Below, one piece after another: positions 35,898 to 45,350 of a stretch of 59,703 nucleotides of DNA. Numbering within the stretch: the stretch's first letter is position 1; the number at the start of each line of letters is the position of its first letter. Location of the stretch: positions 1-59,703 of the forward strand of contig JAFZCU010000229.1 of assembly GCA_017556145.1 (NCBI GenBank), in the 5' to 3' direction. Under the pieces are notes generated by a model. It saw only the letters and a program-made list of their open reading frames with translations. It was not told the origin of the DNA and ran no database searches. Origin of the DNA: Prevotella sp. (GTDB lineage: Bacteria; Bacteroidota; Bacteroidia; Bacteroidales; Bacteroidaceae). Made by a program: the position numbers and the translations under genes.

Positions 35898-36830
35898 ATG
35901 AAAAAGAAACTATTTATGACGCTGATGCTTGGCTTAGCCATGAGCACAAGCACGTTTGCACAAACCGAGCCAACCGTCCTCGAAGAAGGTGGGACAGGCC
36001 CTTACAAAGCAGTGATGTACGAAGTAGAAGGTTTCAAGGAGCACACCATTTTCGCTCCAAAAGACCTGTCGGTATTCAATGCCAAGAAAGCCCTGCCAGT
36101 ACTGGTGTGGGGTAATGGCGGCTGTGCCAATTCACCGCGCGGCCATGAGAAGTTCCTCAACGACATTGCCTCCTACGGCTATCTCGTACTCGCTACAGGC
36201 CTCATGCCCAAGCAGGATGCACCCCGTGGCATGGGCGGCATGGGACGTGGCAATCAGTCGCGCTCGGAACAGCAGGTAGAGTCGATGGACTGGGCCTTCG
36301 CACAGAATGCCGACAAGAACAGCCCGTTCTATCAGAAGATTGACACCAAGAACATCTGCATCTCGGGCATGTCATGCGGCGGTCTGCAGGCACTCTTCAA
36401 TTGCTTCGATCCGCGTGTCACCTCTATCATGATCTGCAATAGCGGTCTGTTCGAACAGCCTGAGGGCGACGAAGGTGGCGCCAATGCCCGTCGGATGCCC
36501 GGTATGCCTAGCGTTCCCAAGGCTAAGCTGAAGGAGATCCACTGTCCGATCATCTACATCCTGGGCGGTGAGAGCGACATCGCCTATGCCAACGGTATGG
36601 ACGATTTCAAGCGCATCGACCATGTACCTGCCATTGCCGTCAACCTGCCTGTAGGTCACGGAGGCACCTACAATCAGCCCAATGGCGGTGAGTTCGCCAT
36701 CGTGGCCCGTGCTTGGCTCGATTGGCAACTGAAGGGCGACAAGGAAGCCTCAAAAATGTTTACTGGCGATAGCCCGGCCATCTTGCAGCGCAAGGACTGG
36801 ACCCTTGAAAAGAACGCCAAAGTAAAATAA
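35898..36830 (+). CDS. Alpha/beta-hydrolase, probable secreted esterase (310 aa)
   Basis: Likely removes acyl groups (acetyl or similar) from pectin fragments; the exact ester is unknown. The Sec signal MKKKLFMTLMLGLAMSTSTF + AQ is followed by a compact alpha/beta-hydrolase domain: LPVLVWGNGGCANSPRGHEK (oxyanion region), nucleophile elbow ISGMSCGGLQAL with Ser159, Asp227 in ILGGESDIAY, and His254 in LPVGHGGTY. The triad is therefore complete in the right order. The family resembles chlorophyllase/PET-hydrolase-like and dienelactone-hydrolase-like esterases. It lies 25 bp after the 214-aa gene, so it is probably the third gene of the PL11 operon, which supports a role in deacylating RG-I. Confidence 0.88.
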   Translation: MKKKLFMTLMLGLAMSTSTFAQTEPTVLEEGGTGPYKAVMYEVEGFKEHTIFAPKDLSVFNAKKALPVLVWGNGGCANSPRGHEKFLNDIASYGYLVLATGLMPKQDAPRGMGGMGRGNQSRSEQQVESMDWAFAQNADKNSPFYQKIDTKNICISGMSCGGLQALFNCFDPRVTSIMICNSGLFEQPEGDEGGANARRMPGMPSVPKAKLKEIHCPIIYILGGESDIAYANGMDDFKRIDHVPAIAVNLPVGHGGTYNQPNGGEFAIVARAWLDWQLKGDKEASKMFTGDSPAILQRKDWTLEKNAKVK

Positions 36831-36856
36831 ATGCGTTAAATATTATAATAGCAGAA

Positions 36857-39316
36857 CTACGGCATCATCATCTGAGTCTGGATGGTGATGCCGCTTGTTT
36901 TCAGACCGTCACTCTGACAATTCAGAACAAGCGTAGCAGGCACTTCTGAACTCTGGATGATGATTTGAGCCAGACCATTGAAAGCCGGGATGCTGAACAG
37001 ATGGCAATCCGTTTCTTTCGGATGGTCGGCCCCAAGATACATCGGATCACCATTGCCGGTACCAAGGATTCGTCCTTTACCTTCGAGCGTGAAGTGAAGC
37101 ATCGGACAAGCATCGGGCACGATACGACCCTTCTGATCCTGCACTTCAACAGTAATCACAGCGAGGTCGTGCCCATCGGCAGAAATCTCCTGACGGTCTG
37201 CCTTCAGTACCGTCTTATAGGCAGGTTGGGTGGTCTCAAGGGTCTCAGTCATCACGCGCTTGCCGTTCTTATAACCATAAGCCACCACACGACCAGGCTG
37301 ATAGGTAACCTTCCACTTCAAATGTCCGTTCTTAGGCATTGGCTGACGACCAGACTTCTTACCATTGACAATGAGTTCCACCTCATCGCAATTACTGTAG
37401 ACCCACAGTTCTATCTCCTCGCCCTCATGGCCTTGTAGGTTCCAATGCGGGAAGATATGCAACACAGGTTCATCGGTCCACCACGACTTCAGATAGTACG
37501 CTTCATCCTTGGGAAATCCGCAGTAGTCGAAGATACCGAATTCAGAATCGTGGGCAGGAAAACTGAGCGGATTGGGTTCACCCCGATAGTCGAAGCCCGT
37601 CCAGTAGAAGAGTCCTGCAGCCCACTCACGCTCGTCATAGAATTTCCAACCCCGTTCGATGATATTCTCATAGTTCTGCTCATTTGTACGGTTCAGACTG
37701 ACCATACGTCCAGGATAATCCTTTTGATTAAAATACCAACCACGCGTGCCGCAGCCCGACGTCTCCTCAGTACCCACAATCTTCCACGAGGGATTGGCCG
37801 CTTTACGGTTGTCGACATCGTTCTGTACGATATAGTTAAAACCAACCACATCGAGACCTTTGATGAGTTCTGTGCCGCCTGCATTCGCCACAGTACTGGG
37901 ACGTGTCGGGTCGAACAATCGGGTATATTCACGCATGGCCTCAGCCACACGAGTACCTTGAATCGTGTTCTCCAGTCCCCACTCCTCGTTACCGTCACTC
38001 CAAAGGATAATCGATGGATGATTCCGGTCACGTTTGATCATACGTTCTAACAGACGCAGGTGTTCTTCGTTGATGCCCATCAGTCGGTTCTCGTTGATGA
38101 CCAGGATGCCCTCACGGTCGCACACGTCGAGCAAAGCAGGCGTTATGGGATTATGCGAAGCCCGATAAGCGTTACAACCAATCGTCTTCAATTGTTTGAT
38201 GCGCCAAGCCTGCAGGGCATCAGGGATAGCAGCACCCACGCCAGCATGGTCCTGATGCAGGTTGACACCCTTCAGTTTCAGCGGCTTTCCGTTCAGCAGG
38301 AAGCCTTTCTCTGCATCGAAGGCAATGTCGCGGATACCGATAGTGGTCGTATAGACATCGGTCACCTTATCATCCACTTTCACAATGTGCTCTACCTTAT
38401 AAAGATAAGGATCGTCGGGACTCCACAGACGGGGGCTGTCGACACTTAATGTATGTAGACTCTCACGTGTATCCTTGGCACTCACAACGTCAGGACGACC
38501 ATTGTCATATAACAGTTCACGCCCCTCGGCATCGAGCAACCGGATATCCACCTCATAACGCTGTTCCTGCAATCCGCTATTAGTCACCTCCGTCCTGACC
38601 AAGAGAATGGCATCACCTGGTTTTTTCTTCAGGTCAGATTGGACAAATGTGCCGAAGGGAGCCACGCTGACCTCAGCCGATTTCTCGAGCCACACATCGC
38701 GATAGATACCGGCCCCCTCATAGAACCAGCCCTCCTCAAGCGAAGCATCAGCCCGCACACAGATCAGATTCTCTCCACCGTAATTAACATAAGGTGTGAT
38801 ATCGTATAGTTGTGTGACATACCCACTTGGTTCTGTGCCCATATAAAAGCCATTGAACCACAACTGTGCATTTCGGAAAATACCGTCGAAGCGCAGTATA
38901 AGACGCTTGCCCAGATCATCCTCACCTATCTTAAATACTTTGCGATACCACCCTACACTCGTCTCTGGATATTTCCAGCCCACGGTCTTATAGCCGTGCG
39001 AGTGGCTCGCCTCCGGGGCATAAGGTAAGATCGTCACCCAGTCGTGTGGAATCTGAATCTCTTGCCAAATGCTATCATTATATTTCTGCGCATACGGTCC
39101 TTCATTATGAATCGAACTGGCCTTCGTCAGATAATTAAAATACTCCGTACCGCAACCAAAATCCTTCTGTGGATCGGTAGCATGTCCAAATGCAAACTTC
39201 CAACCTTTGTCCAACCGGATGGTTTCACGTACAGCCCCTTTCGTTGTTTCCTGCGCTCCACAGAGCTGTCCGGAAAACAGCAGAGACAAGATTAGTAATA
39301 AAGTCGTTCGTTTCAT
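36857..39316 (-). CDS. GH2 glycoside hydrolase, probable beta-galactosidase (819 aa)
   Basis: Exo-acting retaining glycosidase, probably removing beta-galactose (or beta-glucuronate-type) residues from RG-I side chains. The product has a Sec signal (MKRTTLLLILSLLFSGQLCG + AQ), an N-terminal jelly-roll sugar-binding domain (~25-215: RLDKGWKFAFGHATDP … VSWYRKVF-type strand), an immunoglobulin-like domain (~215-320) and the TIM barrel (~320-600). The acid/base is in LWSDGNEEWG and the nucleophile in IVGTEETSGCGTRG. C-terminal beta domains follow (ELWVYSNCDEVELIVNGKKS). A 60-codon N-terminal extension of the reading frame is rejected because it lacks signal-peptide character. The -7 box ends 4 nt before this ATG. 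Convergent with the esterase gene. Confidence 0.92.
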   Translation of the reverse strand: MKRTTLLLILSLLFSGQLCGAQETTKGAVRETIRLDKGWKFAFGHATDPQKDFGCGTEYFNYLTKASSIHNEGPYAQKYNDSIWQEIQIPHDWVTILPYAPEASHSHGYKTVGWKYPETSVGWYRKVFKIGEDDLGKRLILRFDGIFRNAQLWFNGFYMGTEPSGYVTQLYDITPYVNYGGENLICVRADASLEEGWFYEGAGIYRDVWLEKSAEVSVAPFGTFVQSDLKKKPGDAILLVRTEVTNSGLQEQRYEVDIRLLDAEGRELLYDNGRPDVVSAKDTRESLHTLSVDSPRLWSPDDPYLYKVEHIVKVDDKVTDVYTTTIGIRDIAFDAEKGFLLNGKPLKLKGVNLHQDHAGVGAAIPDALQAWRIKQLKTIGCNAYRASHNPITPALLDVCDREGILVINENRLMGINEEHLRLLERMIKRDRNHPSIILWSDGNEEWGLENTIQGTRVAEAMREYTRLFDPTRPSTVANAGGTELIKGLDVVGFNYIVQNDVDNRKAANPSWKIVGTEETSGCGTRGWYFNQKDYPGRMVSLNRTNEQNYENIIERGWKFYDEREWAAGLFYWTGFDYRGEPNPLSFPAHDSEFGIFDYCGFPKDEAYYLKSWWTDEPVLHIFPHWNLQGHEGEEIELWVYSNCDEVELIVNGKKSGRQPMPKNGHLKWKVTYQPGRVVAYGYKNGKRVMTETLETTQPAYKTVLKADRQEISADGHDLAVITVEVQDQKGRIVPDACPMLHFTLEGKGRILGTGNGDPMYLGADHPKETDCHLFSIPAFNGLAQIIIQSSEVPATLVLNCQSDGLKTSGITIQTQMMMP

Positions 39317-39320
39317 GCTG

Positions 39321-39328
39321 CAAAGATA
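39321..39328 (-). promoter_or_regulatory. -7 box directly before the GH2 start codon
   Basis: TATCTTTG on the minus strand matches TAnnTTTG exactly and ends 4 nt before the ATG at 39316. Transcription would start at or near the A of the ATG, so the message may be leaderless. No clear -33 box. Confidence 0.5.
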
Positions 39329-39445
39329 GATGATTCCGATTATATCCGACTGCACTTTTTGACATTCCGACCCTATTTTATGGCAATTAAAAAAACATCC
39401 ATAAAAAAAGAGAGAGTATTTCTTGCAATATTGAGCAATAATTCG

Positions 39446-39453
39446 TATATTTG
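39446..39453 (+). promoter_or_regulatory. -7 box of the five-gene operon at 39482
   Basis: TATATTTG followed by CAC, an exact consensus match, with CTTG 20 nt upstream (39422-39425). The leader to the ATG at 39482 is about 25 nt, so the ATG at 39359 lies upstream of the promoter and cannot be the start. Confidence 0.75.
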
Positions 39454-39481
39454 CACACAAGAAACTAATAACAATAACGAC

Positions 39482-41842
39482 ATGAAAAGAATCCACTTAT
39501 CCGCATGGATGCTCATCGCAGCATCGATTCTCGCCCTAACAGCATGTACGAGCGGAAAACCGTCGGAAGAAGGTCATAAAAGGGCCATCCGACAAATCCA
39601 AAATGCCCATGAGGAGAGAAACTACCAAGAGCTGCTGCAACTGGCAGACAGTCTGTACAACATCGGTGAACTGAGCGAGCCCGAGGCCTACTACTGGCAA
39701 GGATATGCCTGCGACCGTACCAATCAGTTGCGCATGGCCGAGTTCTATTGGAAAACGGCCGTTGCCCAGACCAGCAACTCCACAACCCCCGAGGATCTGG
39801 CCATTTACGCCAAATCGGCCAGTCATCTGGCCAACGTGTTAGGGTCCCGTGGCGAATATAGTGCTGTGCTGGATATGGGAGAACCGGTGGTCAAGCGATT
39901 AGAGGAACTGAAATGCGACACCATGAGCGACTATACCAACCTGCTGCTCATCATGGGCTTGTGCCAGACGCGCTTCGGTCTGTCGGCAGATGCTGCCAAT
40001 GAGAGTTATGAGCGGGCCTATCAGACGCACATGAAGAATATTGAGGAACACCGTTCCGACGAGGCCTACAAGAATGCCATTGCCGGTGTGGTAAACATCG
40101 CCTTCAACTGCAACGAGACCCAGTCTTACCGCCAAGCCATCATCTGGATAGACCGTTATGCCGAACTCATCCGTCAGTATGAGCAGCGCAATGGTATCGA
40201 CCCTGCTTACATCGACCGTCAGTGGGCCCGCTACGATATCTACCGCGCCATTGCACTCGACGGATTAGAAAAAAAGGATGAGGCAGCAAAGGTCTACGAG
40301 CACTATCTGACCACCCAATACAGTCAGACTCCAGAAGGCCGCATCGCCGCTATCGACTACCTGGCAGTCGCCGGACGCTGGGCAGAGGCGGCTGACAATT
40401 ACGAGAGTCTTGACGCCTTGCTTGGTCACAAGAATTACACCATTGAAGATTTCCAGAAGATGGTACTGCCGAAATTCAAAGCCAACATTCAGGCCGGCCG
40501 AAGCGACACAGCGATGGCTGTCGCCCTCGACATCAGCCATTCACTCGACTCTGCCATCACCCAGGCCCGACGTCAGGATGCTGAGGAACTGTCGACCATT
40601 CGTCTGAAGGCGACCCAGAAGGCCGATGAGGAAGCAAACCGCACCCATCTACGGACCCTCAACCTACTGATAGCCATCGGCATTATCTTTGTAGGTTTCT
40701 CGCTCTTCACACTCTATCGCCGCCACAAGACCCATGGTCTGGTCAGGAAATATAAGAATCTGAAGGAGGCCTACAGCGAAATGGAGACTCTCAAGACGAT
40801 ACACAACCAGGGACTTCTGGAACAGAATATCGCCCGCAACATCCAGTTGGCGATGGCTCCAGACGCCCTACCCCAGCAAGACGATATCCGTCTGTTTGCC
40901 ACCTTGAAGCCTGCCGACGAGACCGACTGCGACCTCTACGACTATCTCGTACGTGACAACAAGCTCTTCTTCTGCATTGGGGATGCGAAGGGCAAGGGCA
41001 TCAACGCTTCAACAGCGATGGCCATCACCCGGACAGAATTCCGCAGTCTATCTGTCGACACGACCGATCCGGCTCAGATTGTGGAAGCCATCAATAAGAC
41101 GCTGACCAGCCGCCAGAACCCCGACATGGCCGTCACACTCTTCATAGGTATCCTCGATCTCGCCACCGGTCGTCTGTGCTATACCAATGCCGAGCAGACA
41201 GCCCCCATGCTCGTAGGCTCCGGCATCGGACTGCTACCCGTCGACCAGAATTCAGCTGTCGGAACCCATACCGACTATCTATACAAAACCCAGGAAACAC
41301 GTATCGACCCAGGCACGCTGATTTTCCTCTATACACAAGATCTGTTGGAGGTGAAGAATGCCGCCAACGATGCCTACGGCCAGCGTCGTATGATGGGCGA
41401 AAGTCTGCAGGCTACAAAGGTGCTGAACGAGAAACTGTCGGCCGAAACGTTCGCCAACTGGATGAAGGAGTCCATCAGGCGCTTTGTGGGCGAGGGAGCC
41501 GAAGAGCAGCAGTTGACCATGCTCACCTTGCAATACAAGGAACGCAAGCCGGGTGCACCCTATCAGCGCAGCATCTCCATCTCTAATGACCCGAAGGATG
41601 AACCCTATATCGCCTACTTTGCCACGGAAGTCTGCACGGCCGTCGGTCTGAAACCGAAAACCAGTGCCCCTATCACTGAGGAAATGGGAAGTGTGGTGAA
41701 ACGCCTGATGAAGGAAGCCTTTCCCGATGGCACTAAGGGAGACATACATATCGAGGCGCAGGCCGATGATACCACCCTGAAGTTCGTCATCTCAGCAGCC
41801 GATAAATTATTGACATTAACAAAAGACATATCAAAACAATGA
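39482..41842 (+). CDS. TPR membrane protein with degenerate SpoIIE/PP2C-type domain (786 aa)
   Basis: Putative signalling protein that opens the GH105-GH2-AmmeMemoRadiSam operon. It has a lipoprotein-type signal (MKRIHLSAWMLIAASILALT + AC), then TPR-like helices in the periplasm (~30-380), one membrane span (LNLLIAIGIIFVGFSLFTLY, ~393-412), a short coiled region (KYKNLKEAYSEMETLKTIHN), and a cytoplasmic SpoIIE-type phosphatase domain (~445-685) followed by a small RsbW-like tail. The first metal motif GDAKGKG (~500) is intact, but the usual NAGHxP is NAEQTAP, LYTDG is LYTQD (~616), and the final DD is QQ in EEQQLTML (~674). It may have lost phosphatase activity. With both a signal and a membrane span the topology fits a sensor. 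Gene overlaps the next by 4 bp. Confidence 0.82.
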   Translation: MKRIHLSAWMLIAASILALTACTSGKPSEEGHKRAIRQIQNAHEERNYQELLQLADSLYNIGELSEPEAYYWQGYACDRTNQLRMAEFYWKTAVAQTSNSTTPEDLAIYAKSASHLANVLGSRGEYSAVLDMGEPVVKRLEELKCDTMSDYTNLLLIMGLCQTRFGLSADAANESYERAYQTHMKNIEEHRSDEAYKNAIAGVVNIAFNCNETQSYRQAIIWIDRYAELIRQYEQRNGIDPAYIDRQWARYDIYRAIALDGLEKKDEAAKVYEHYLTTQYSQTPEGRIAAIDYLAVAGRWAEAADNYESLDALLGHKNYTIEDFQKMVLPKFKANIQAGRSDTAMAVALDISHSLDSAITQARRQDAEELSTIRLKATQKADEEANRTHLRTLNLLIAIGIIFVGFSLFTLYRRHKTHGLVRKYKNLKEAYSEMETLKTIHNQGLLEQNIARNIQLAMAPDALPQQDDIRLFATLKPADETDCDLYDYLVRDNKLFFCIGDAKGKGINASTAMAITRTEFRSLSVDTTDPAQIVEAINKTLTSRQNPDMAVTLFIGILDLATGRLCYTNAEQTAPMLVGSGIGLLPVDQNSAVGTHTDYLYKTQETRIDPGTLIFLYTQDLLEVKNAANDAYGQRRMMGESLQATKVLNEKLSAETFANWMKESIRRFVGEGAEEQQLTMLTLQYKERKPGAPYQRSISISNDPKDEPYIAYFATEVCTAVGLKPKTSAPITEEMGSVVKRLMKEAFPDGTKGDIHIEAQADDTTLKFVISAADKLLTLTKDISKQ

Positions 41843-42990
41843 GAAAAACGATTTTGAGCCTTCTCACCCTAATAGTTGTCAGCACTGCTTCTGCCAAAGG
41901 CGAGGCGGCAACCGACGTAATCAGCACCCTGCGTAAGGTGAACGACTACTTCATGATGAAATATGCCGACCCCACGCTACCCACCAACGTCAACCGCGTA
42001 CGCCCCTCGTCGCTGTGGACGCGTGCCGTCTATTACGAAGGTCTGATGGCCCTCTACGAGATAGACAACGATCAGCGCTACATCGACTATACCGACCGTT
42101 GGGGCAATTTCCACAAATGGACTCCCCGCAACGGCGTGAAGACCAACGATGCCGACGACCAGTGCTGCGGGCAGACCTATCTGGAACGGTATATGCAGAG
42201 CGGTGGCGAAGAGAAGATTAAGCCGATACTCGAGAACCTCGACAATCAGATGCAGACACCCAATACACACAAGCCTGAGGCCGAAGGTTCGCTCTACGGC
42301 TGGTGGACGTGGATTGATGCCATCCAGATGGCTATGCCCGTCTACATGCAAGCCTATAAGATTACCGGTGAACGCAAATATGCCGATCATGCGATGAAGA
42401 TGTACCTTTGGACACGTAACACCCTCGCGGGTGGACTCTTCAACGTGAAGGAAGGTCTCTGGTGGCGCGACAAAGACTATGTGGCACCCTATCAGACGCC
42501 TGACGGTAAGAACTGCTACTGGAGTCGCGGCAACGGTTGGGTATACGCCGCTCTCGTGCGTTGCATGAACCTGCTCTCGCCAAAGGATCAGTATTATAAG
42601 CAACTGAAGAAGGACTTCCTTCTGATGAGCGAGGCACTGAGGAAGTGCCAGCGTCAGGAGGACGGTCTGTGGAATCCCAGTCTTGTTTCGTATGCCGACT
42701 ATGGCGGCAAGGAGATGACTGGCACCGCGCTGTTCCTCTACGGTATGGCTTGGGGCATCCAAAAGGGCTACCTCAAGGCCGATGTCTATCGTCCCGTCTG
42801 CGACCGTGCGTGGCAGGCTCTCGTGCGCGATTGTGTCCATCCCGACGGTTTCCTCGGCTGGGCGCAGGGCACTGGCAAGGACCCCTCAGCCGGCCAGCCC
42901 CTCTCCTATACCAAAGTACCCGATTTCGAGGACTACGGCACTGGCTGCTTCCTTTTGGGAGGCGTCGAATATTATAAGCTTGTGAAATGA
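41839..42990 (+). CDS. GH105 unsaturated rhamnogalacturonyl hydrolase (383 aa)
   Basis: Removes the 4,5-unsaturated galacturonyl residue that PL11 lyases leave at the non-reducing end of RG-I oligosaccharides. The Sec signal MRKTILSLLTLIVVSTASA suggests a periplasmic enzyme. The remainder is one (alpha/alpha)6-barrel domain of the normal size. Landmarks are SSLWTRAVYYEGLMALYE (~57-74), TNDADDQCCGQTYLERY (~102-118, with the Asp cluster expected to protonate the double bond), SRGNGWVYAALVRCM, and LGWAQGTGKDPSAGQPLSYT. These fit the YteR/YesR class of GH105; GH88 is the close alternative. The start overlaps the previous stop codon by 4 bp (ATGA), so translation is probably coupled. Its presence ties the five-gene operon to RG-I breakdown. 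Confidence 0.93.
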   Translation: MRKTILSLLTLIVVSTASAKGEAATDVISTLRKVNDYFMMKYADPTLPTNVNRVRPSSLWTRAVYYEGLMALYEIDNDQRYIDYTDRWGNFHKWTPRNGVKTNDADDQCCGQTYLERYMQSGGEEKIKPILENLDNQMQTPNTHKPEAEGSLYGWWTWIDAIQMAMPVYMQAYKITGERKYADHAMKMYLWTRNTLAGGLFNVKEGLWWRDKDYVAPYQTPDGKNCYWSRGNGWVYAALVRCMNLLSPKDQYYKQLKKDFLLMSEALRKCQRQEDGLWNPSLVSYADYGGKEMTGTALFLYGMAWGIQKGYLKADVYRPVCDRAWQALVRDCVHPDGFLGWAQGTGKDPSAGQPLSYTKVPDFEDYGTGCFLLGGVEYYKLVK

Positions 42991-45350
42991 TGAGAAGAGT
43001 CCTGTTTTTCATAGCTTGTACGTTTGCACTGGGGGTATCCGCACAGAATCATGTGCAGAACCTGAACTTTGGGTGGGAGTTTCGTTTGAATAATGAGGGC
43101 GAGTGGCGGAAGATTGACATTCCTCATGATTTTCAGATCGAACAGCCCTGGGTGGCACCTGCTGCCGATGAGAAAGCCGACAACACCGACGTCGCCGCCA
43201 ACATCAAGAGCCGCCTCTCCAGTCGCGGTTTCAAGGAGATGGGCAAAGGCTACTACCGCTACCACCTCACCCCCGATGCCTCTTGGAAAGGCCGTCGCGT
43301 CCTGATTGACTTCGAGGGCATTATGTACACCGCCGATGTGCTGCTAAACGGCCAGCTCGCAGGTGGCACCAACTACGGCTATGTGGGTTTCGAGATTGAC
43401 CTCTCGGACCGTCTGAAATACGGTGAGGAGAATCTCATCGAGGTCATCGCCGATACCCGTGAGCCCGGCAACTCCCGTTGGTACACCGGTGGCGGACTCT
43501 TCCGTAATGTCAGCCTCATCGTCACCCCAAAGGACCTCTACTTCGAGCGACATCCACTCTATATCACCACTTGCGACAACCGCTATGTGAGCATCTCTGC
43601 CGAGTTCACCAACCGTACCAACAAAGCCACGCACATCGCGCTGCAGATACTCGACCCCGACGGACAGATAGCCTACTGCGATACCGTAGCCATCAAGCGT
43701 CATCGCGGCACCCGCCGTCAGGAGGCACGCATCGCCACCGACATCGCCATCAGCAATCCGAAGATCTGGGATCTCGATACACCTTATTTATATACCGCGA
43801 AGGCCCAACTATTACGTGACGACGGAACAGTGGCCGATGAGACCAGTGATACATTCGGCATCCGCACCATCGAGTTCGGTCCCAAATTCGGTCTGAAACT
43901 CAACGGCCGCAAGGTGCTGCTCAAGGGCTATGCCAACCACCACACCCTCGGTGCCCTCGGAGCAGCCGCCTACCCCAAGGCCATCGAAAAGCGCATCCTC
44001 TTGATGAAGCAGTTCGGTATGAACCATATCCGCACCTCTCACAACCCCTACAGCCGCGACTTCATCCGTCTCTGCGACAAGCACGGCATTCTCATCGTCG
44101 ACGAGCTTTACGACAAGTGGACCCGTCAGCACACAGGCGGCAAGGTGCCCTTCGAACAGCTCTGGCAGTATGATATACCAGAATGGATCAAGCGCGACCG
44201 CAATTCTCCCTCCGTCATTCTCTGGAGTCTCGGCAATGAGCTGCAGCAGGACCCCAACCAGCCGTTCAACGACTTCGGCGTGACGATGTTCAAGTTGCAG
44301 AAGACGCTCCTCCAGCGTTACGACTCCACACGACTGGTGACTGTTGCCATGCACCCCCGTTACCGCAACTGGGACACTGACTCCCTACCCCACGACCTCG
44401 CCATCCAGACCGACATACAGGCCTATAATTACAGGTATATGTACTTCCCTGGCGATGGACGCCGCTTCCCCTGGATGACCTTCTACCAGAGCGAGGCCTC
44501 CATCTCCGCCATGGGGCAGAACTACTTCGAGATGGATCTCGACCGTGTGATCGGCCTTGCCTACTGGGGTGCCATCGACTACCTCGGCGAGAGTCAGGGC
44601 TGGCCCGCAAAGGGTTGGGCACAGGGAGTGTTTGACATCTCGCTCGAGCCCAAGCCCAAGGCCTATTACATGCGCTCATTCTTCAAACCTGACGAGCCGT
44701 TGGTACATATCGCCGTTATCGACTCCAAGAACGAGATCATGTGGAACGGCGTGCAAACGGGCAACGACGGTATGAGCGATCATTGGAACCGTCAGTCTGG
44801 CTCCAAACTCAACCTCATCACCTATACCAATGCCGACGAGGTGGAGTTGCTGCTCAACGGCAAGAGCCTCGGGCGCAAGCCTAACCCCACGAACGACCCC
44901 AAGCTGCGTAACCAGATCCGTTGGAACGACATCCCCTATGCCGACGGCCGTCTCGAAGCCGTTGCCTACGTCAAGAATTGTGTCGTGGCACGACACAAGA
45001 CAGAAACCACTGGCAAAGCCGTTCGCCTCATCGCCACCCCCGAGGACAATAGCTGGCAGGCCGACGGCACCGACCTGATGCACATCCGCATCCAAGCCGT
45101 CGACAGCAAGGGCCGTCGCGTACCGATGGCACAGGATGAGCTCCACTTTGCCGTCGAGGGCGATGCCACCATCGTGGCCGTCAGCAACGGCAACCACAAC
45201 TCCGACGAGCTGAACGTCACCGATCACCGCCGCCTCTGGAACGGTTCCGCACTGGTCATCCTCCGAGCCGGCAGGAGTCCTTCGAAAATCGTGCTCAAGA
45301 CCTCCGCCGACGGTTTCAAGACCGTCGCTACCAAATTGGAGACGAAATGA
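42987..45350 (+). CDS. GH2 glycoside hydrolase, probable beta-galactosidase (787 aa)
   Basis: Retaining exo-glycosidase, exported (signal MMRRVLFFIACTFALGVSA + Q). The domains are in GH2 order: sugar-binding jelly roll (~20-190, LNFGWEFRLNNEGEWRKIDI, then GTNYGYVGFEIDLS), immunoglobulin-like (~195-295), TIM barrel (~295-580) with FGMNHIRTSHNPYSRDFIRL, the acid/base in LWSLGNELQQ, and the nucleophile in FYQSEASIS, followed by DUF4982-like and Ig-like C-terminal domains (ITYTNADEVELLLNGKSLGR; ADGTDLMHIRIQAVDSKGRR). Most close relatives are beta-galactosidases; other beta-linked sugars cannot be ruled out. The sequence differs markedly from the GH2 at 36857-39316, so the pair likely splits substrates. 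Overlaps the genes on both sides by 4 bp. Confidence 0.92.
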   Translation: MMRRVLFFIACTFALGVSAQNHVQNLNFGWEFRLNNEGEWRKIDIPHDFQIEQPWVAPAADEKADNTDVAANIKSRLSSRGFKEMGKGYYRYHLTPDASWKGRRVLIDFEGIMYTADVLLNGQLAGGTNYGYVGFEIDLSDRLKYGEENLIEVIADTREPGNSRWYTGGGLFRNVSLIVTPKDLYFERHPLYITTCDNRYVSISAEFTNRTNKATHIALQILDPDGQIAYCDTVAIKRHRGTRRQEARIATDIAISNPKIWDLDTPYLYTAKAQLLRDDGTVADETSDTFGIRTIEFGPKFGLKLNGRKVLLKGYANHHTLGALGAAAYPKAIEKRILLMKQFGMNHIRTSHNPYSRDFIRLCDKHGILIVDELYDKWTRQHTGGKVPFEQLWQYDIPEWIKRDRNSPSVILWSLGNELQQDPNQPFNDFGVTMFKLQKTLLQRYDSTRLVTVAMHPRYRNWDTDSLPHDLAIQTDIQAYNYRYMYFPGDGRRFPWMTFYQSEASISAMGQNYFEMDLDRVIGLAYWGAIDYLGESQGWPAKGWAQGVFDISLEPKPKAYYMRSFFKPDEPLVHIAVIDSKNEIMWNGVQTGNDGMSDHWNRQSGSKLNLITYTNADEVELLLNGKSLGRKPNPTNDPKLRNQIRWNDIPYADGRLEAVAYVKNCVVARHKTETTGKAVRLIATPEDNSWQADGTDLMHIRIQAVDSKGRRVPMAQDELHFAVEGDATIVAVSNGNHNSDELNVTDHRRLWNGSALVILRAGRSPSKIVLKTSADGFKTVATKLETK

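Noticed and set aside
39359-39481. Longer start for the SpoIIE-like gene
   Set aside because: It begins upstream of the promoter box at 39446-39453; the lipoprotein signal starts at 39482.
39317-39496. 60-codon N-terminal extension of the GH2 gene
   Set aside because: No signal-peptide character, overlaps the divergent promoter region, and a -7 box lies at 39321-39328.
41977-42840. 287-codon minus-strand frame inside the GH105 gene
   Set aside because: GC-rich codon-position shadow; GH105 motifs cover the whole region on the plus strand.
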